Assembly (NCBI GenBank): GCA_902496595.1
Contig: CABVBV010000024.1
Location: 1 to 19,307, forward strand
Reading direction: 5' to 3'
DNA from: an uncultured Eubacteriales bacterium
Lineage (GTDB): Bacteria > Bacillota > Clostridia > Oscillospirales > Oscillospiraceae
Length of the DNA: 19,307 nucleotides
The number at the start of each line of letters is the position of its first letter. The stretch's first letter is position 1. Position numbers and translations under genes: made by a program. Shown here piece by piece: positions 6,758 to 13,349 of the stretch. The notes below the pieces were generated by a model, which worked only from the letters and a program-made list of their open reading frames with translations, was not told the origin of the DNA and made no database searches.

Positions 6758-7351
6758 ATGCCCGGAGCAGATAGAACTAACAGGCAGCGCCGCTGCCTGC
6801 CGGTCGAGTATTCCACGCGCGAGGAGGGCGGAGAGCTCTATATCGAGGGATACTTTGCCGTTTTCAATAGCCCCTACGAGTTTTGGCCGGGAGCATCGGA
6901 AGTTATCCTGCCAGGTGCTTTTGACGAATCTGTGTCCGGTGACGTGCGCGCGCTGGTAAACCACAATACAGACCTCGTCCTGGGCCGCACCCGCGCCGGC
7001 ACTCTGACCCTCAAACAGGACTCCAGAGGCCTGTGGGGACGCATCACAATCAATCAGGAAGACCGAGCGGCGATGGACCTCTATGCCCGCGTCAAGCGCG
7101 GAGACGTGAGCCAGTGCTCGTTTGGCTTTGAAATCGAATCTGAGCGGTATATCGAGCTGGGTGACGGCAAATGCCGCTGGGAGATCGAAAAGGTCAACCC
7201 CCTCTACGAGGTAAGCCCCTGCACGTTCCCGGCGTATGAGGACACTGGCATAGATGCCAGGCGCAGGGACCTGGAGACCATCAACCGGCGCCGCCTGGAG
7301 CTTTGGCGCGCTGAAATGAGACGAAGATTAGGAGGTAACAATGGCACTTAA
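6758..7351 (+). CDS. HK97-family prohead protease
   Basis: A 197-residue serine protease that cleaves the capsid delta domain during head maturation. The expected His is in LVNHNTD (His69) and the Ser in SQCSFGFEI (Ser121). The N-terminal IEGYFAVFNSP and the downstream VSPCTFPAYEDTGI are also typical. ATG 6758 is preferred over an in-frame upstream start at 6743 because GAGGAGG sits just upstream of 6758. It begins 1 base after the portal stop, and its last 11 bases overlap the capsid start. It acts inside the prohead and normally digests itself. Confidence 0.93.
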   Translation: MPGADRTNRQRRCLPVEYSTREEGGELYIEGYFAVFNSPYEFWPGASEVILPGAFDESVSGDVRALVNHNTDLVLGRTRAGTLTLKQDSRGLWGRITINQEDRAAMDLYARVKRGDVSQCSFGFEIESERYIELGDGKCRWEIEKVNPLYEVSPCTFPAYEDTGIDARRRDLETINRRRLELWRAEMRRRLGGNNGT

Positions 7352-9026
7352 AGTACTCGTTCTCCGCAAGAGGATCGAGCCCCTGCAGGCCGAGCTGGAG
7401 CAGCTGCGTACCGCCGCATCCAGCTTCGAGGCTCGCGAGGCGGAGCTTGAGCAGGCGATAAATGAGGCCGCGACTGATGAGGAGCGCGAAGTCGTGGAAA
7501 CGCTTGTAAGCGAATTCGAGCAGACGCGGGAAACCAACGCGAGCGAGCAGGCCCGCATATCTGGCGAGATCGCCGAGCTGGAGAGGCAGATCGCAGAAAT
7601 CGAAGCGGCCGGTAAGGCCGCAAGAAGCGCCGAGCCCGGCGCTGGAATACAGAAAAGGAGTGATTCTGTGGCGGATCCTATGCCGAACATATGGAACTAC
7701 ACAAGGGCAATGAGCGTTTTGGGCGAGACTCCCGAGCAGCGCTCGGCTCTGCTCGCCCGCGAGGATGTGCGGACTTTCGTGCTTAATCTGCGCGAACTTA
7801 AAGGCACAAATCGTTCTGTCAAGGGTGGCGAACTTGGAATTCCGGATGTCCTGTTCGGAGTCCTCAGGAATAACGTGGATCGTTATTCCAAGCTCATCAA
7901 ATTCATTACTGTCAGGCCAATAAAAGGCACCTCCAGGCTGAATGTGGCGGGAACCGTCCCAGAAGCGATATGGACAGAGGCTGTCGGCGCGCTCAACGAA
8001 CTCGACATCGTGTTTACTCAGCTCGAGATGGATGGCTACAAAGTCGGAGGCTATGTGGCCATCGCAAATTCGACGCTGGAAGATGACGACGATCTTGAAC
8101 TTCTTGCCTATGTCATTGACGTCCTGGGTCAGTCTATAGGTCTCGGAGTAGACAAGTCTATAGTCTACGGCACGGGTGAAAAAATGCCTGTCGGCTTTAT
8201 TACCCGCCTCGCTGCCAAGAGCCAGCCTACATGGTGGGGAAAGAATCAGGGGGCCTTTACCGACCTTTCCGCTTCCAACGTGCTGAAACTCGATATCGGC
8301 AGTAAGACCAGCACAGAGTTCTTCCAGACGCTCATTTTGGCTCTTGGAATAGCCTCGCCTGACTATGCAATAGGTGATCCGGTTTGGGTCATGAACCACA
8401 AGACCCATGTAGACCTTCTGAGCCGTTGCGTTGCCTACAATATGAACGCCGCCATGACTACAGGTATGTCGAATATCATGCCTGTGCTTGGAGGTCAAAT
8501 TGTTGAACTTAATTTCATGCGGGATAACGACATAGCCGGTGGCTATCTTTCCCTCATGACATACGCAGAGCGGAGCGGCGCCAAAATTGAGTCCTCGGAT
8601 ATCCCGCTGTTTATTCAGGACTGCACTGTGTTCAAAGCGACGCAGAGGTATGACGGCAAGCCCGCACGCGGCGAAGGGTTTGTGCTGCTGAACTATAACA
8701 ACACGGCGCCGACCACGTCTGTAACTTTCGGTGTTGACCATGCCAACACCAACATTGGTACCCTCATCGTGACGACTTCGGCTGGCGATTCTGGCAAGAC
8801 GACTGTTGCCGTAGCGGGCAATGCGGGGAGTTCCAAGCTCATGTACAAAGTCGGCGGCCAGTCCGTGACCGTGCCCAACGGCATGGAGCCGGATAAGTCG
8901 TGGGCGGACCTGCCCAGCAATAAGACCGTCGAGGCCGCGACTGGAGCCATCATCACCGTCATTGAGCTCGGCTCCGATGGCAAGGCCATAAAGGTCGGCA
9001 CTGCGACCGTCACCGCCGGAGCTTGA
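7341..9026 (+). CDS. major capsid protein with delta domain and extra C-terminal domain
   Basis: A 561-residue HK97-fold capsid protein. Residues 1-100 are a charged coiled coil (delta domain, an internal scaffold removed by the protease). About 111-455 form the shell subunit, with ELDIVFTQLEMDGYKVGGYV and DYAIGDPVWVMNHKTHVDLL as recognisable strands and helices. About 456-561 are an added beta-rich, Thr/Gly/Val-rich domain that is probably exposed on the head surface. Cleavage is expected near residues 104-110 (QKRSDSV). ATG 7341 has AGGAGG upstream. A second, strong, in-frame start lies at GTG 7668 (residue 110), which could make a delta-less form. Confidence 0.92.
   Translation: MALKVLVLRKRIEPLQAELEQLRTAASSFEAREAELEQAINEAATDEEREVVETLVSEFEQTRETNASEQARISGEIAELERQIAEIEAAGKAARSAEPGAGIQKRSDSVADPMPNIWNYTRAMSVLGETPEQRSALLAREDVRTFVLNLRELKGTNRSVKGGELGIPDVLFGVLRNNVDRYSKLIKFITVRPIKGTSRLNVAGTVPEAIWTEAVGALNELDIVFTQLEMDGYKVGGYVAIANSTLEDDDDLELLAYVIDVLGQSIGLGVDKSIVYGTGEKMPVGFITRLAAKSQPTWWGKNQGAFTDLSASNVLKLDIGSKTSTEFFQTLILALGIASPDYAIGDPVWVMNHKTHVDLLSRCVAYNMNAAMTTGMSNIMPVLGGQIVELNFMRDNDIAGGYLSLMTYAERSGAKIESSDIPLFIQDCTVFKATQRYDGKPARGEGFVLLNYNNTAPTTSVTFGVDHANTNIGTLIVTTSAGDSGKTTVAVAGNAGSSKLMYKVGGQSVTVPNGMEPDKSWADLPSNKTVEAATGAIITVIELGSDGKAIKVGTATVTAGA
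7656..7670 (+). promoter_or_regulatory. internal ribosome-binding site and in-frame GTG inside capsid gene
   Basis: AGGAG (7656-7660) followed 7 bases later by GTG (7668-7670), in the capsid reading frame at codon 110. That is the junction between the delta coiled coil and the mature shell domain. The site is as strong as those of annotated genes here. It could yield a capsid subunit without scaffold, or be a relic of a once separate scaffold gene. Internal initiation is inference. Confidence 0.5.
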
Positions 9027-9047
9027 TAGAGAAAGGAGGTGGGCCGA

Positions 9048-9338
9048 GTGACGCCTACGGCAAACCAGAGGATCCTTTTGCAGACCGATCTCGGCCTGCT
9101 GCATCCCACGCCCGAGCAGGAGGTGCAGCTTGACCACTACCTGTCAATGGCTCATGCGGCGATAACGAGAGAGGGCGTCCGGCTGGATCCGGACGCCCCT
9201 GAGGATGATGCGCTGCTCTCCATGTATGCCGCCTGGATATATCGCCGGCGGGCAAGCCCTGACCCCTCAGGCATGCCCCGCATGATCCGGGCCGAGCTCA
9301 ACGACCGCAAAATCGCTCAGGCAGGTGGCAGCGCATGA
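9048..9338 (+). CDS. head-tail connector (gp6-like adaptor)
   Basis: A 96-residue, mostly helical protein in the position and of the size of HK97 gp6-like connectors, which ring the portal and start the neck. Visible features are a helix with HYLSMAHAAITREGV, an acidic turn, then LLSMYAAWIYRRR and a basic MPRMIRAELNDRK C-terminus. GTG 9048 is chosen over GTG 9039 because AAAGGAGGT (9032-9040) is the ribosome-binding site and would overlap the earlier codon. The next gene overlaps its stop by ATGA. Confidence 0.82.
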   Translation: MTPTANQRILLQTDLGLLHPTPEQEVQLDHYLSMAHAAITREGVRLDPDAPEDDALLSMYAAWIYRRRASPDPSGMPRMIRAELNDRKIAQAGGSA

Positions 9339-9673
9339 TCTATGACCGCGTGCTGACTGTCTGCACACTTGATACTGAGGCCGAGCCCCGCTGCCTGCGT
9401 CCGTGTCGGAGCTATTACTTTGGTGAATCCACCGTCGGCGTGACGCGATATTACGCCGCGCTGCAGGCCGGTGAGCGTGTAGACATTGCCGCCGAGATGT
9501 GGCCGGCTCCGATAAGCGCCGAGCAGTTTTGCCTGGTCGATGGGAACCAGTATCGCATAGTGCAGATCCAGCGCAAAGAGAACTCCGACGGGCTGCCCGT
9601 GCAGCTGCTGTCGCTCAGACTGTCGGAGACTGTGTTCCCGGTTGAGGAGGCAGAGCATGATACCGATAGCTGA
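9335..9673 (+). CDS. head closure / head-tail joining protein
   Basis: A 112-residue, beta-rich protein beginning on the connector stop (ATGA at 9335). The order of strands (YDRVLTVCTL, GVTRYYAALQ, then EQFCLVDGNQYRIVQIQRK) and the position between connector and tail terminator fit a stopper of the SPP1 gp16 or lambda FII type. That protein seals the filled head and offers the surface for tail docking. Sequence evidence is weaker than for the head genes; the context carries much of the call. Confidence 0.65.
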   Translation: MIYDRVLTVCTLDTEAEPRCLRPCRSYYFGESTVGVTRYYAALQAGERVDIAAEMWPAPISAEQFCLVDGNQYRIVQIQRKENSDGLPVQLLSLRLSETVFPVEEAEHDTDS

Positions 9674-9983
9674 AGCCCTTGCGGACATTGGAGCGCCTGT
9701 GTCTCCGGTCCCGTACAGAGGGACTGAGGACGCCTTTGTGACATACCAGTGCATAGGGCAAACCGGGCAGATATACGCCGAAGGCGTGGAGGCCGAGACG
9801 GGTGTGGCCTATGCCGTGGACATCTTCACCGGCGGGAGCTATGTGCCGCTGATGAAAAAGGTGAAGGCTGCGCTCGAGGCTGCCGGCTGGATCGCCACGC
9901 TGGATGCCGTGCAGTACTCAGACGACAAGCGCCAGTCTCAGGCGAGCCTGATGGCCATAGCTGCGGGGCCGCTGTATGGCTAG
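9657..9983 (+). CDS. tail-terminator-like protein
   Basis: A 108-residue protein with the pattern of tail terminators (SPP1 gp17 or lambda U type): an N-terminal helix IPIAEALADIG, a beta strand DAFVTYQCIG, GVAYAVDIFTGGSYVPLMKK and a helix ending in ALEAAGW. These proteins cap the tail tube and bind the head. ATG 9657 is chosen because GAGGAGG lies just upstream and the in-frame start at 9642 would overlap it. It overlaps the preceding gene by 17 bases and the next by 8. It stands before the gp10-like gene, the reverse of the SPP1 order. Confidence 0.62.
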   Translation: MIPIAEALADIGAPVSPVPYRGTEDAFVTYQCIGQTGQIYAEGVEAETGVAYAVDIFTGGSYVPLMKKVKAALEAAGWIATLDAVQYSDDKRQSQASLMAIAAGPLYG

Positions 9984-10413
9984 TTTTCAGTATTCAGAGA
10001 GCGCCTTGCCGGAGCTGATACGCCAGCTCGAAGACAACGGCCTGTACGACAAGGAGAACACCAAGAAGATTCTGTATGCCGGCGCCGAGATATTTGTGAA
10101 AGAGGCCCGGAGCGCCCTGATGCGCGCCGGGCATGTTGATACCGGAGCCATGCGCGACAATGTCACCTATTACAGAAGGGTCGATACAAAGGACGGAGTC
10201 CACAGCGTGTCCATGTCCGTCAAGGGCAGGGACGAGAAGGGCGTAAAGAATGCGGTCAAGGCATTCGTCCTTAACTACGGGCGCAAAAAGGCCTACGGCT
10301 ACATTCCCGGCTCGCACTTCTGGAACGCCGCCATACTGTCTGCCACCCCTAAGATGATCCGCGCCTGTGAGGACGCGGCAAACACGATATTGCACGAGAA
10401 AGGACTGATATAA
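9976..10413 (+). CDS. HK97-gp10-like tail completion protein
   Basis: A 145-residue protein of the HK97-gp10-like family. Typical marks are HVDTGAMRDNVTYY, the beta strands that follow, and the C-terminal FVLNYGRKK with PGSHFWNAA, then a long helix. Members sit at the neck or tail-completion stage (compare SPP1 gp16.1). ATG 9976 overlaps the upstream gene by 8 bases, and its stop overlaps the next start (TAATG at 10411-10415), implying coupled translation. Confidence 0.8.
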   Translation: MASFQYSESALPELIRQLEDNGLYDKENTKKILYAGAEIFVKEARSALMRAGHVDTGAMRDNVTYYRRVDTKDGVHSVSMSVKGRDEKGVKNAVKAFVLNYGRKKAYGYIPGSHFWNAAILSATPKMIRACEDAANTILHEKGLI

Positions 10414-11006
10414 TGCCTGCATTTGACCTGCGATATATCAAAATCGGCAAGTACAAAAATACAAGCGAGACCATCTCATACTCAGACGTCACCACCATCG
10501 GTGACGCCATGGATGTGAACCTGCAGTTCAAATATGCCGAGGGCCGCCTCTATGCTGAGGGCGTGCTGGCTGAATATATGAAGCTCATCACCGGCGGTAC
10601 TATGAGTGTCGCGACCAAATACATACCAGCTGAAGCCCAGAAAATGATGTTCGGAGCAAAGGCTTCTTCGATAACCGTTTCCGGTCTCCAGCCGGCCGCG
10701 ACCGGGCTTGCCTACACAGGCGCAGACGAGCCTTCCGCTGTAGGCTGCGCGTTCTATGCTCCCGACATGATAGACGGCGAGCTCAAATACACCTGTGTGT
10801 TTGTGCGTCGCATCATATTCGGCCTTCCAGCTATGGTATACAAGACAAAGGGCGACAGCCTTACATTCCAAACGCCCACGACGACTGGCGAGTTCATGGC
10901 AGACCACTCCTCCACGCAAAACCTGGTCGACGTCGTGACCGTCGATACTGTCGATAACGCCAAGAAGTGGGTCGACGGGGCTCTCGGCGTGACAACCGGA
11001 GGCTAA
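10413..11006 (+). CDS. major tail tube protein
   Basis: A 197-residue protein that forms the stacked rings of a non-contractile tail tube. The N-terminus AFDLRYIKIGKYKN, a beta segment LQFKYAEGRLYAEGVLAEYM, the loop YTGADEPSAVGCAFYA and VRRIIFGLPAMVYKT match the phi13-like tail tube family common in Firmicutes phages. The position between the neck genes and the tail assembly chaperones is diagnostic. The start is ATG 10413, coupled to the stop of the upstream gene. Confidence 0.87.
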   Translation: MPAFDLRYIKIGKYKNTSETISYSDVTTIGDAMDVNLQFKYAEGRLYAEGVLAEYMKLITGGTMSVATKYIPAEAQKMMFGAKASSITVSGLQPAATGLAYTGADEPSAVGCAFYAPDMIDGELKYTCVFVRRIIFGLPAMVYKTKGDSLTFQTPTTTGEFMADHSSTQNLVDVVTVDTVDNAKKWVDGALGVTTGG

Positions 11007-11011
11007 CAGTC

Positions 11012-11362
11012 ATGATAGATATGCGCCTCGAACGTGTGCCGTTTGAATTCGACGGTCACACCTTTCAGCTCTGCTGCAACATGAATGTCCTGGCCGATGT
11101 CCAGGAGGCCTTTGACGGAGAAATCAGTGAGGCGCTGTCGGGCAAGGCCAGCGTCCGGTCGCTGATGGAATTCCTCGCGGCCATGCTCAATGATTCCGCT
11201 GATGAGCAGGGGATAGAAGCTCGCTACACCTCCCGCCAGGTCGGGCGCATGCTCGCACCCGCACGGATGAACGAGGTCAAGGCGATTGTCATGCGGCTGG
11301 TGGGAAAAGCCATGTCTGCCGACACAGAGCTCTCCACAGAGGAGAACGACCAAAAAAACTGA
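11012..11362 (+). CDS. tail assembly chaperone, short form (gpG-like)
   Basis: A 116-residue protein between tube and tape-measure genes, the position of lambda G-type chaperones that coat the tape measure before tube polymerisation. It is helical, with LCCNMNVLADVQEAF, MEFLAAMLN and an acidic end. ATG 11012 follows GGAGG at 10998-11002. Its last codons are CAA AAA AAC TGA; the heptamer just before the stop allows a -1 shift into the next reading frame, which then stays open to 11580. Confidence 0.85.
   Translation: MIDMRLERVPFEFDGHTFQLCCNMNVLADVQEAFDGEISEALSGKASVRSLMEFLAAMLNDSADEQGIEARYTSRQVGRMLAPARMNEVKAIVMRLVGKAMSADTELSTEENDQKN
11353..11359 (+). promoter_or_regulatory. -1 programmed ribosomal frameshift site A AAA AAC
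   Basis: In the zero frame the codons are CAA AAA AAC followed by TGA (11360-11362), an exact X XXY YYZ slippery heptamer one codon before the stop. Slipping back one base continues with CTG (11359-11361) and reads 73 more codons. Frameshifted G/GT chaperones are known in lambda and most siphophages. Confidence 0.88.
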
Positions 11363-11580
11363 CTGACCAGGCGGAGCCGGAGTCGCGCAGTATCGACTTC
11401 GCCTGGTACCTGTATGCCTGGATGAGCGTCCTCCGGCTCGACGAGGAGTCCTTTTGGCGCACCGCAACACCTGCGCGCGTTGCGGCTCTGCTGCAGGCTG
11501 CCGCGCCCCGGAGGACACTGCATCGCGATGACAAGCCGCAGAAGTCGCTGTCAGCCTATTTACTCGGAGGAGGTGGTTAA
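11359..11580 (+). CDS. frameshift extension of tail assembly chaperone (gpT-like part)
   Basis: There is no credible start of its own at the 5' end; it is reached by the -1 shift, giving a 189-residue long form (116 + 73). The reading is protein-like: DFAWYLYAWMSVL, then EESFWRTATPARVAALLQAA and a basic tail, a pattern usual for the second chaperone part in Firmicutes phages. In the lambda system the long form recruits tail tube subunits to the tape measure. It ends at TAA 11578-11580. Its 3' end GGAGGAGG also serves as the ribosome-binding site for the tape measure. Confidence 0.82.
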   Translation: MTDQAEPESRSIDFAWYLYAWMSVLRLDEESFWRTATPARVAALLQAAAPRRTLHRDDKPQKSLSAYLLGGGG

Positions 11581-11582
11581 AC

Positions 11583-13349
11583 GTGGCCACGCAGCCCATC
11601 AAGACCAGATTCGAACTCGACGGAGAGAAAGAATATAAGGCGGCGGTATCCGAGATAAACGCCTCGCTCAGGGTGCTCAACTCTGAGATGAAACTGGTCT
11701 CTGAACAGTTTAAAAATAATGATAAGAGCGTCGAGGCGCTTACTGCTAGCAGCGATGTCCTTTCCAGACAGATACTTACGCAGAAAGAAAAAATTGAAGC
11801 TTTGCAGGCTGCGCTAAAGAACAGCGCAGAGCATTATGGAGAGGCGGATGCCCGTACGAAACGCTGGCAGACCTCACTCAATAACGCACAGGCGGAGCTC
11901 GTGAAGATGGAACGCGAGCTGAAGGCAAATTCTGACGCAATGGAAAAAAACAATGAGGATCTCGCCGACTTAGACGAGGGGCTTGATACGCTCGACGGCG
12001 GGCTGCTTGATACCACAGAGAGCGGCAAAGGTCTCGGCGACGTTCTGGATGACCTGACCGGCAAGCTCGGCATTAACCTCCCCGAAGGCGCTACGAGCAC
12101 GCTCAATTCCATGGTCTCGCTCGGGGGGGAGCTCACTCTGCTTATCGGCGCCTTCGCCGCCGCCGCGGCTGCAGTCGTTGAGGTCGAAAAGGCGCTTGCG
12201 AATCTCACGCTTGAGCAGGCTGCCGCAGCCGGCGAGATCCAGGACGTAGCCATGCAGACAGGCCTGTCCACTGAGGCTGTGCAGCGGTATCAGTACGCCT
12301 GCGACATGATAGGCGTGTCCTTTGATACTGTGGCCAGCTCCCAGGCCAAGATGATCCAGAGCATGGCCGATGTGCAGAGCGGTTCAGAGACGGCTGCAGC
12401 AACCTGGAATCAGCTCGGCATCGAGGTTATGAATGCCGACGGAAGCCTTCGTGATGCTCAGGAAGTGTTCTTGGAGGTCATAGACGTTCTGGGCCAAATA
12501 GAGAACGTTACCCAGCGTGACGCGGTATCCATGGAGATATTCGGCCGGTCGGCACAGGACCTCAATCCTCTTATCGTTCAGGGCACGGATGCCTTTCAGG
12601 CTCTCTGCGACGAGGCCTCAAAAGTGGGCGCTGTCCTTACAGATGTGCAGCTTGAAGCGCTTGCTGGCTTAGACGATGAAATGCTCCGTGTAGAAGAAAG
12701 ACTCGACGCTGGAGCAAATGCAATGGCACTGAAATTTACACCCGCACTACAGGAGTTCTACGAAAAAACAAGCGAGGGAATAAAAAGCATAGAGGAGGAT
12801 TTCGCTGCAAGCGGTCTGGTGACCGTATTTGGCTCCTTGCTGGAGCTCGTCACCGCGCTAAGCCCGGCATTCGACAATCTGGGCGAAATACTTAAGGCCT
12901 GTTCGCCCGTGTTCTATGGTATTGCGTTAGTTATCGCTGGCATTGCTGATGGTATAAAGGTAATTGAATTGGCGGTTTCCTCAATAATAAACCTGCTAAA
13001 GCTGGATTTCTCCGGAGCTGTAGAGGACTGGCGTGCCATAGGCGGAACTCTGTTCGGAGGAGACAACGCGACCAAGCGAGTATTCCAGTCCATGTACAAC
13101 GCCTCCGGAGACTGGAACTTCCCCGGCGGCGTCACCTGGGTCGGCGAGAACGGCCCAGAGCGCGTGTTCCTGCCGCGCGGCTCCGTCATCCAGAGCGCCC
13201 AGGAGTCGGCCCGCAGCGCCGGTGATGTGTACTATGTCACACTGAGCCTGCGGGAAATCTCCGAGCTCAGCGACATAGCCCGCATCGCTCGCGACCGTAG
13301 GCGCAAGACACGCATGATGCCAAAGGGGGATATTGATGTCGACCTTTAG
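11583..13349 (+). CDS. tail tape measure protein
   Basis: A 588-residue protein that sets tail length and is ejected ahead of the DNA. Residues about 10-140 are coiled coil. About 175-199 (LTLLIGAFAAAAAAVVEVE) and 443-472 are hydrophobic and could enter the host membrane. The middle has the phage-tail domain AMQTGLSTEAVQRYQYA and FGRSAQDLNPLIVQG. The C-terminus has the usual GGVTWVGENGPERVFLPRGS. GTG 11583 is preceded by GGAGGAGG (11566-11573). At about 0.15 nm per residue it predicts a tail near 90 nm. It overlaps the next gene by 14 bases. Confidence 0.9.
   Translation: MATQPIKTRFELDGEKEYKAAVSEINASLRVLNSEMKLVSEQFKNNDKSVEALTASSDVLSRQILTQKEKIEALQAALKNSAEHYGEADARTKRWQTSLNNAQAELVKMERELKANSDAMEKNNEDLADLDEGLDTLDGGLLDTTESGKGLGDVLDDLTGKLGINLPEGATSTLNSMVSLGGELTLLIGAFAAAAAAVVEVEKALANLTLEQAAAAGEIQDVAMQTGLSTEAVQRYQYACDMIGVSFDTVASSQAKMIQSMADVQSGSETAAATWNQLGIEVMNADGSLRDAQEVFLEVIDVLGQIENVTQRDAVSMEIFGRSAQDLNPLIVQGTDAFQALCDEASKVGAVLTDVQLEALAGLDDEMLRVEERLDAGANAMALKFTPALQEFYEKTSEGIKSIEEDFAASGLVTVFGSLLELVTALSPAFDNLGEILKACSPVFYGIALVIAGIADGIKVIELAVSSIINLLKLDFSGAVEDWRAIGGTLFGGDNATKRVFQSMYNASGDWNFPGGVTWVGENGPERVFLPRGSVIQSAQESARSAGDVYYVTLSLREISELSDIARIARDRRRKTRMMPKGDIDVDL

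Noticed and set aside
7281..9137. 618-codon open frame on the - strand across the capsid gene
   Set aside because: It is a mirror of a G/C-rich coding gene with no ribosome-binding site or recognisable domain. The + strand product is an unmistakable capsid protein.
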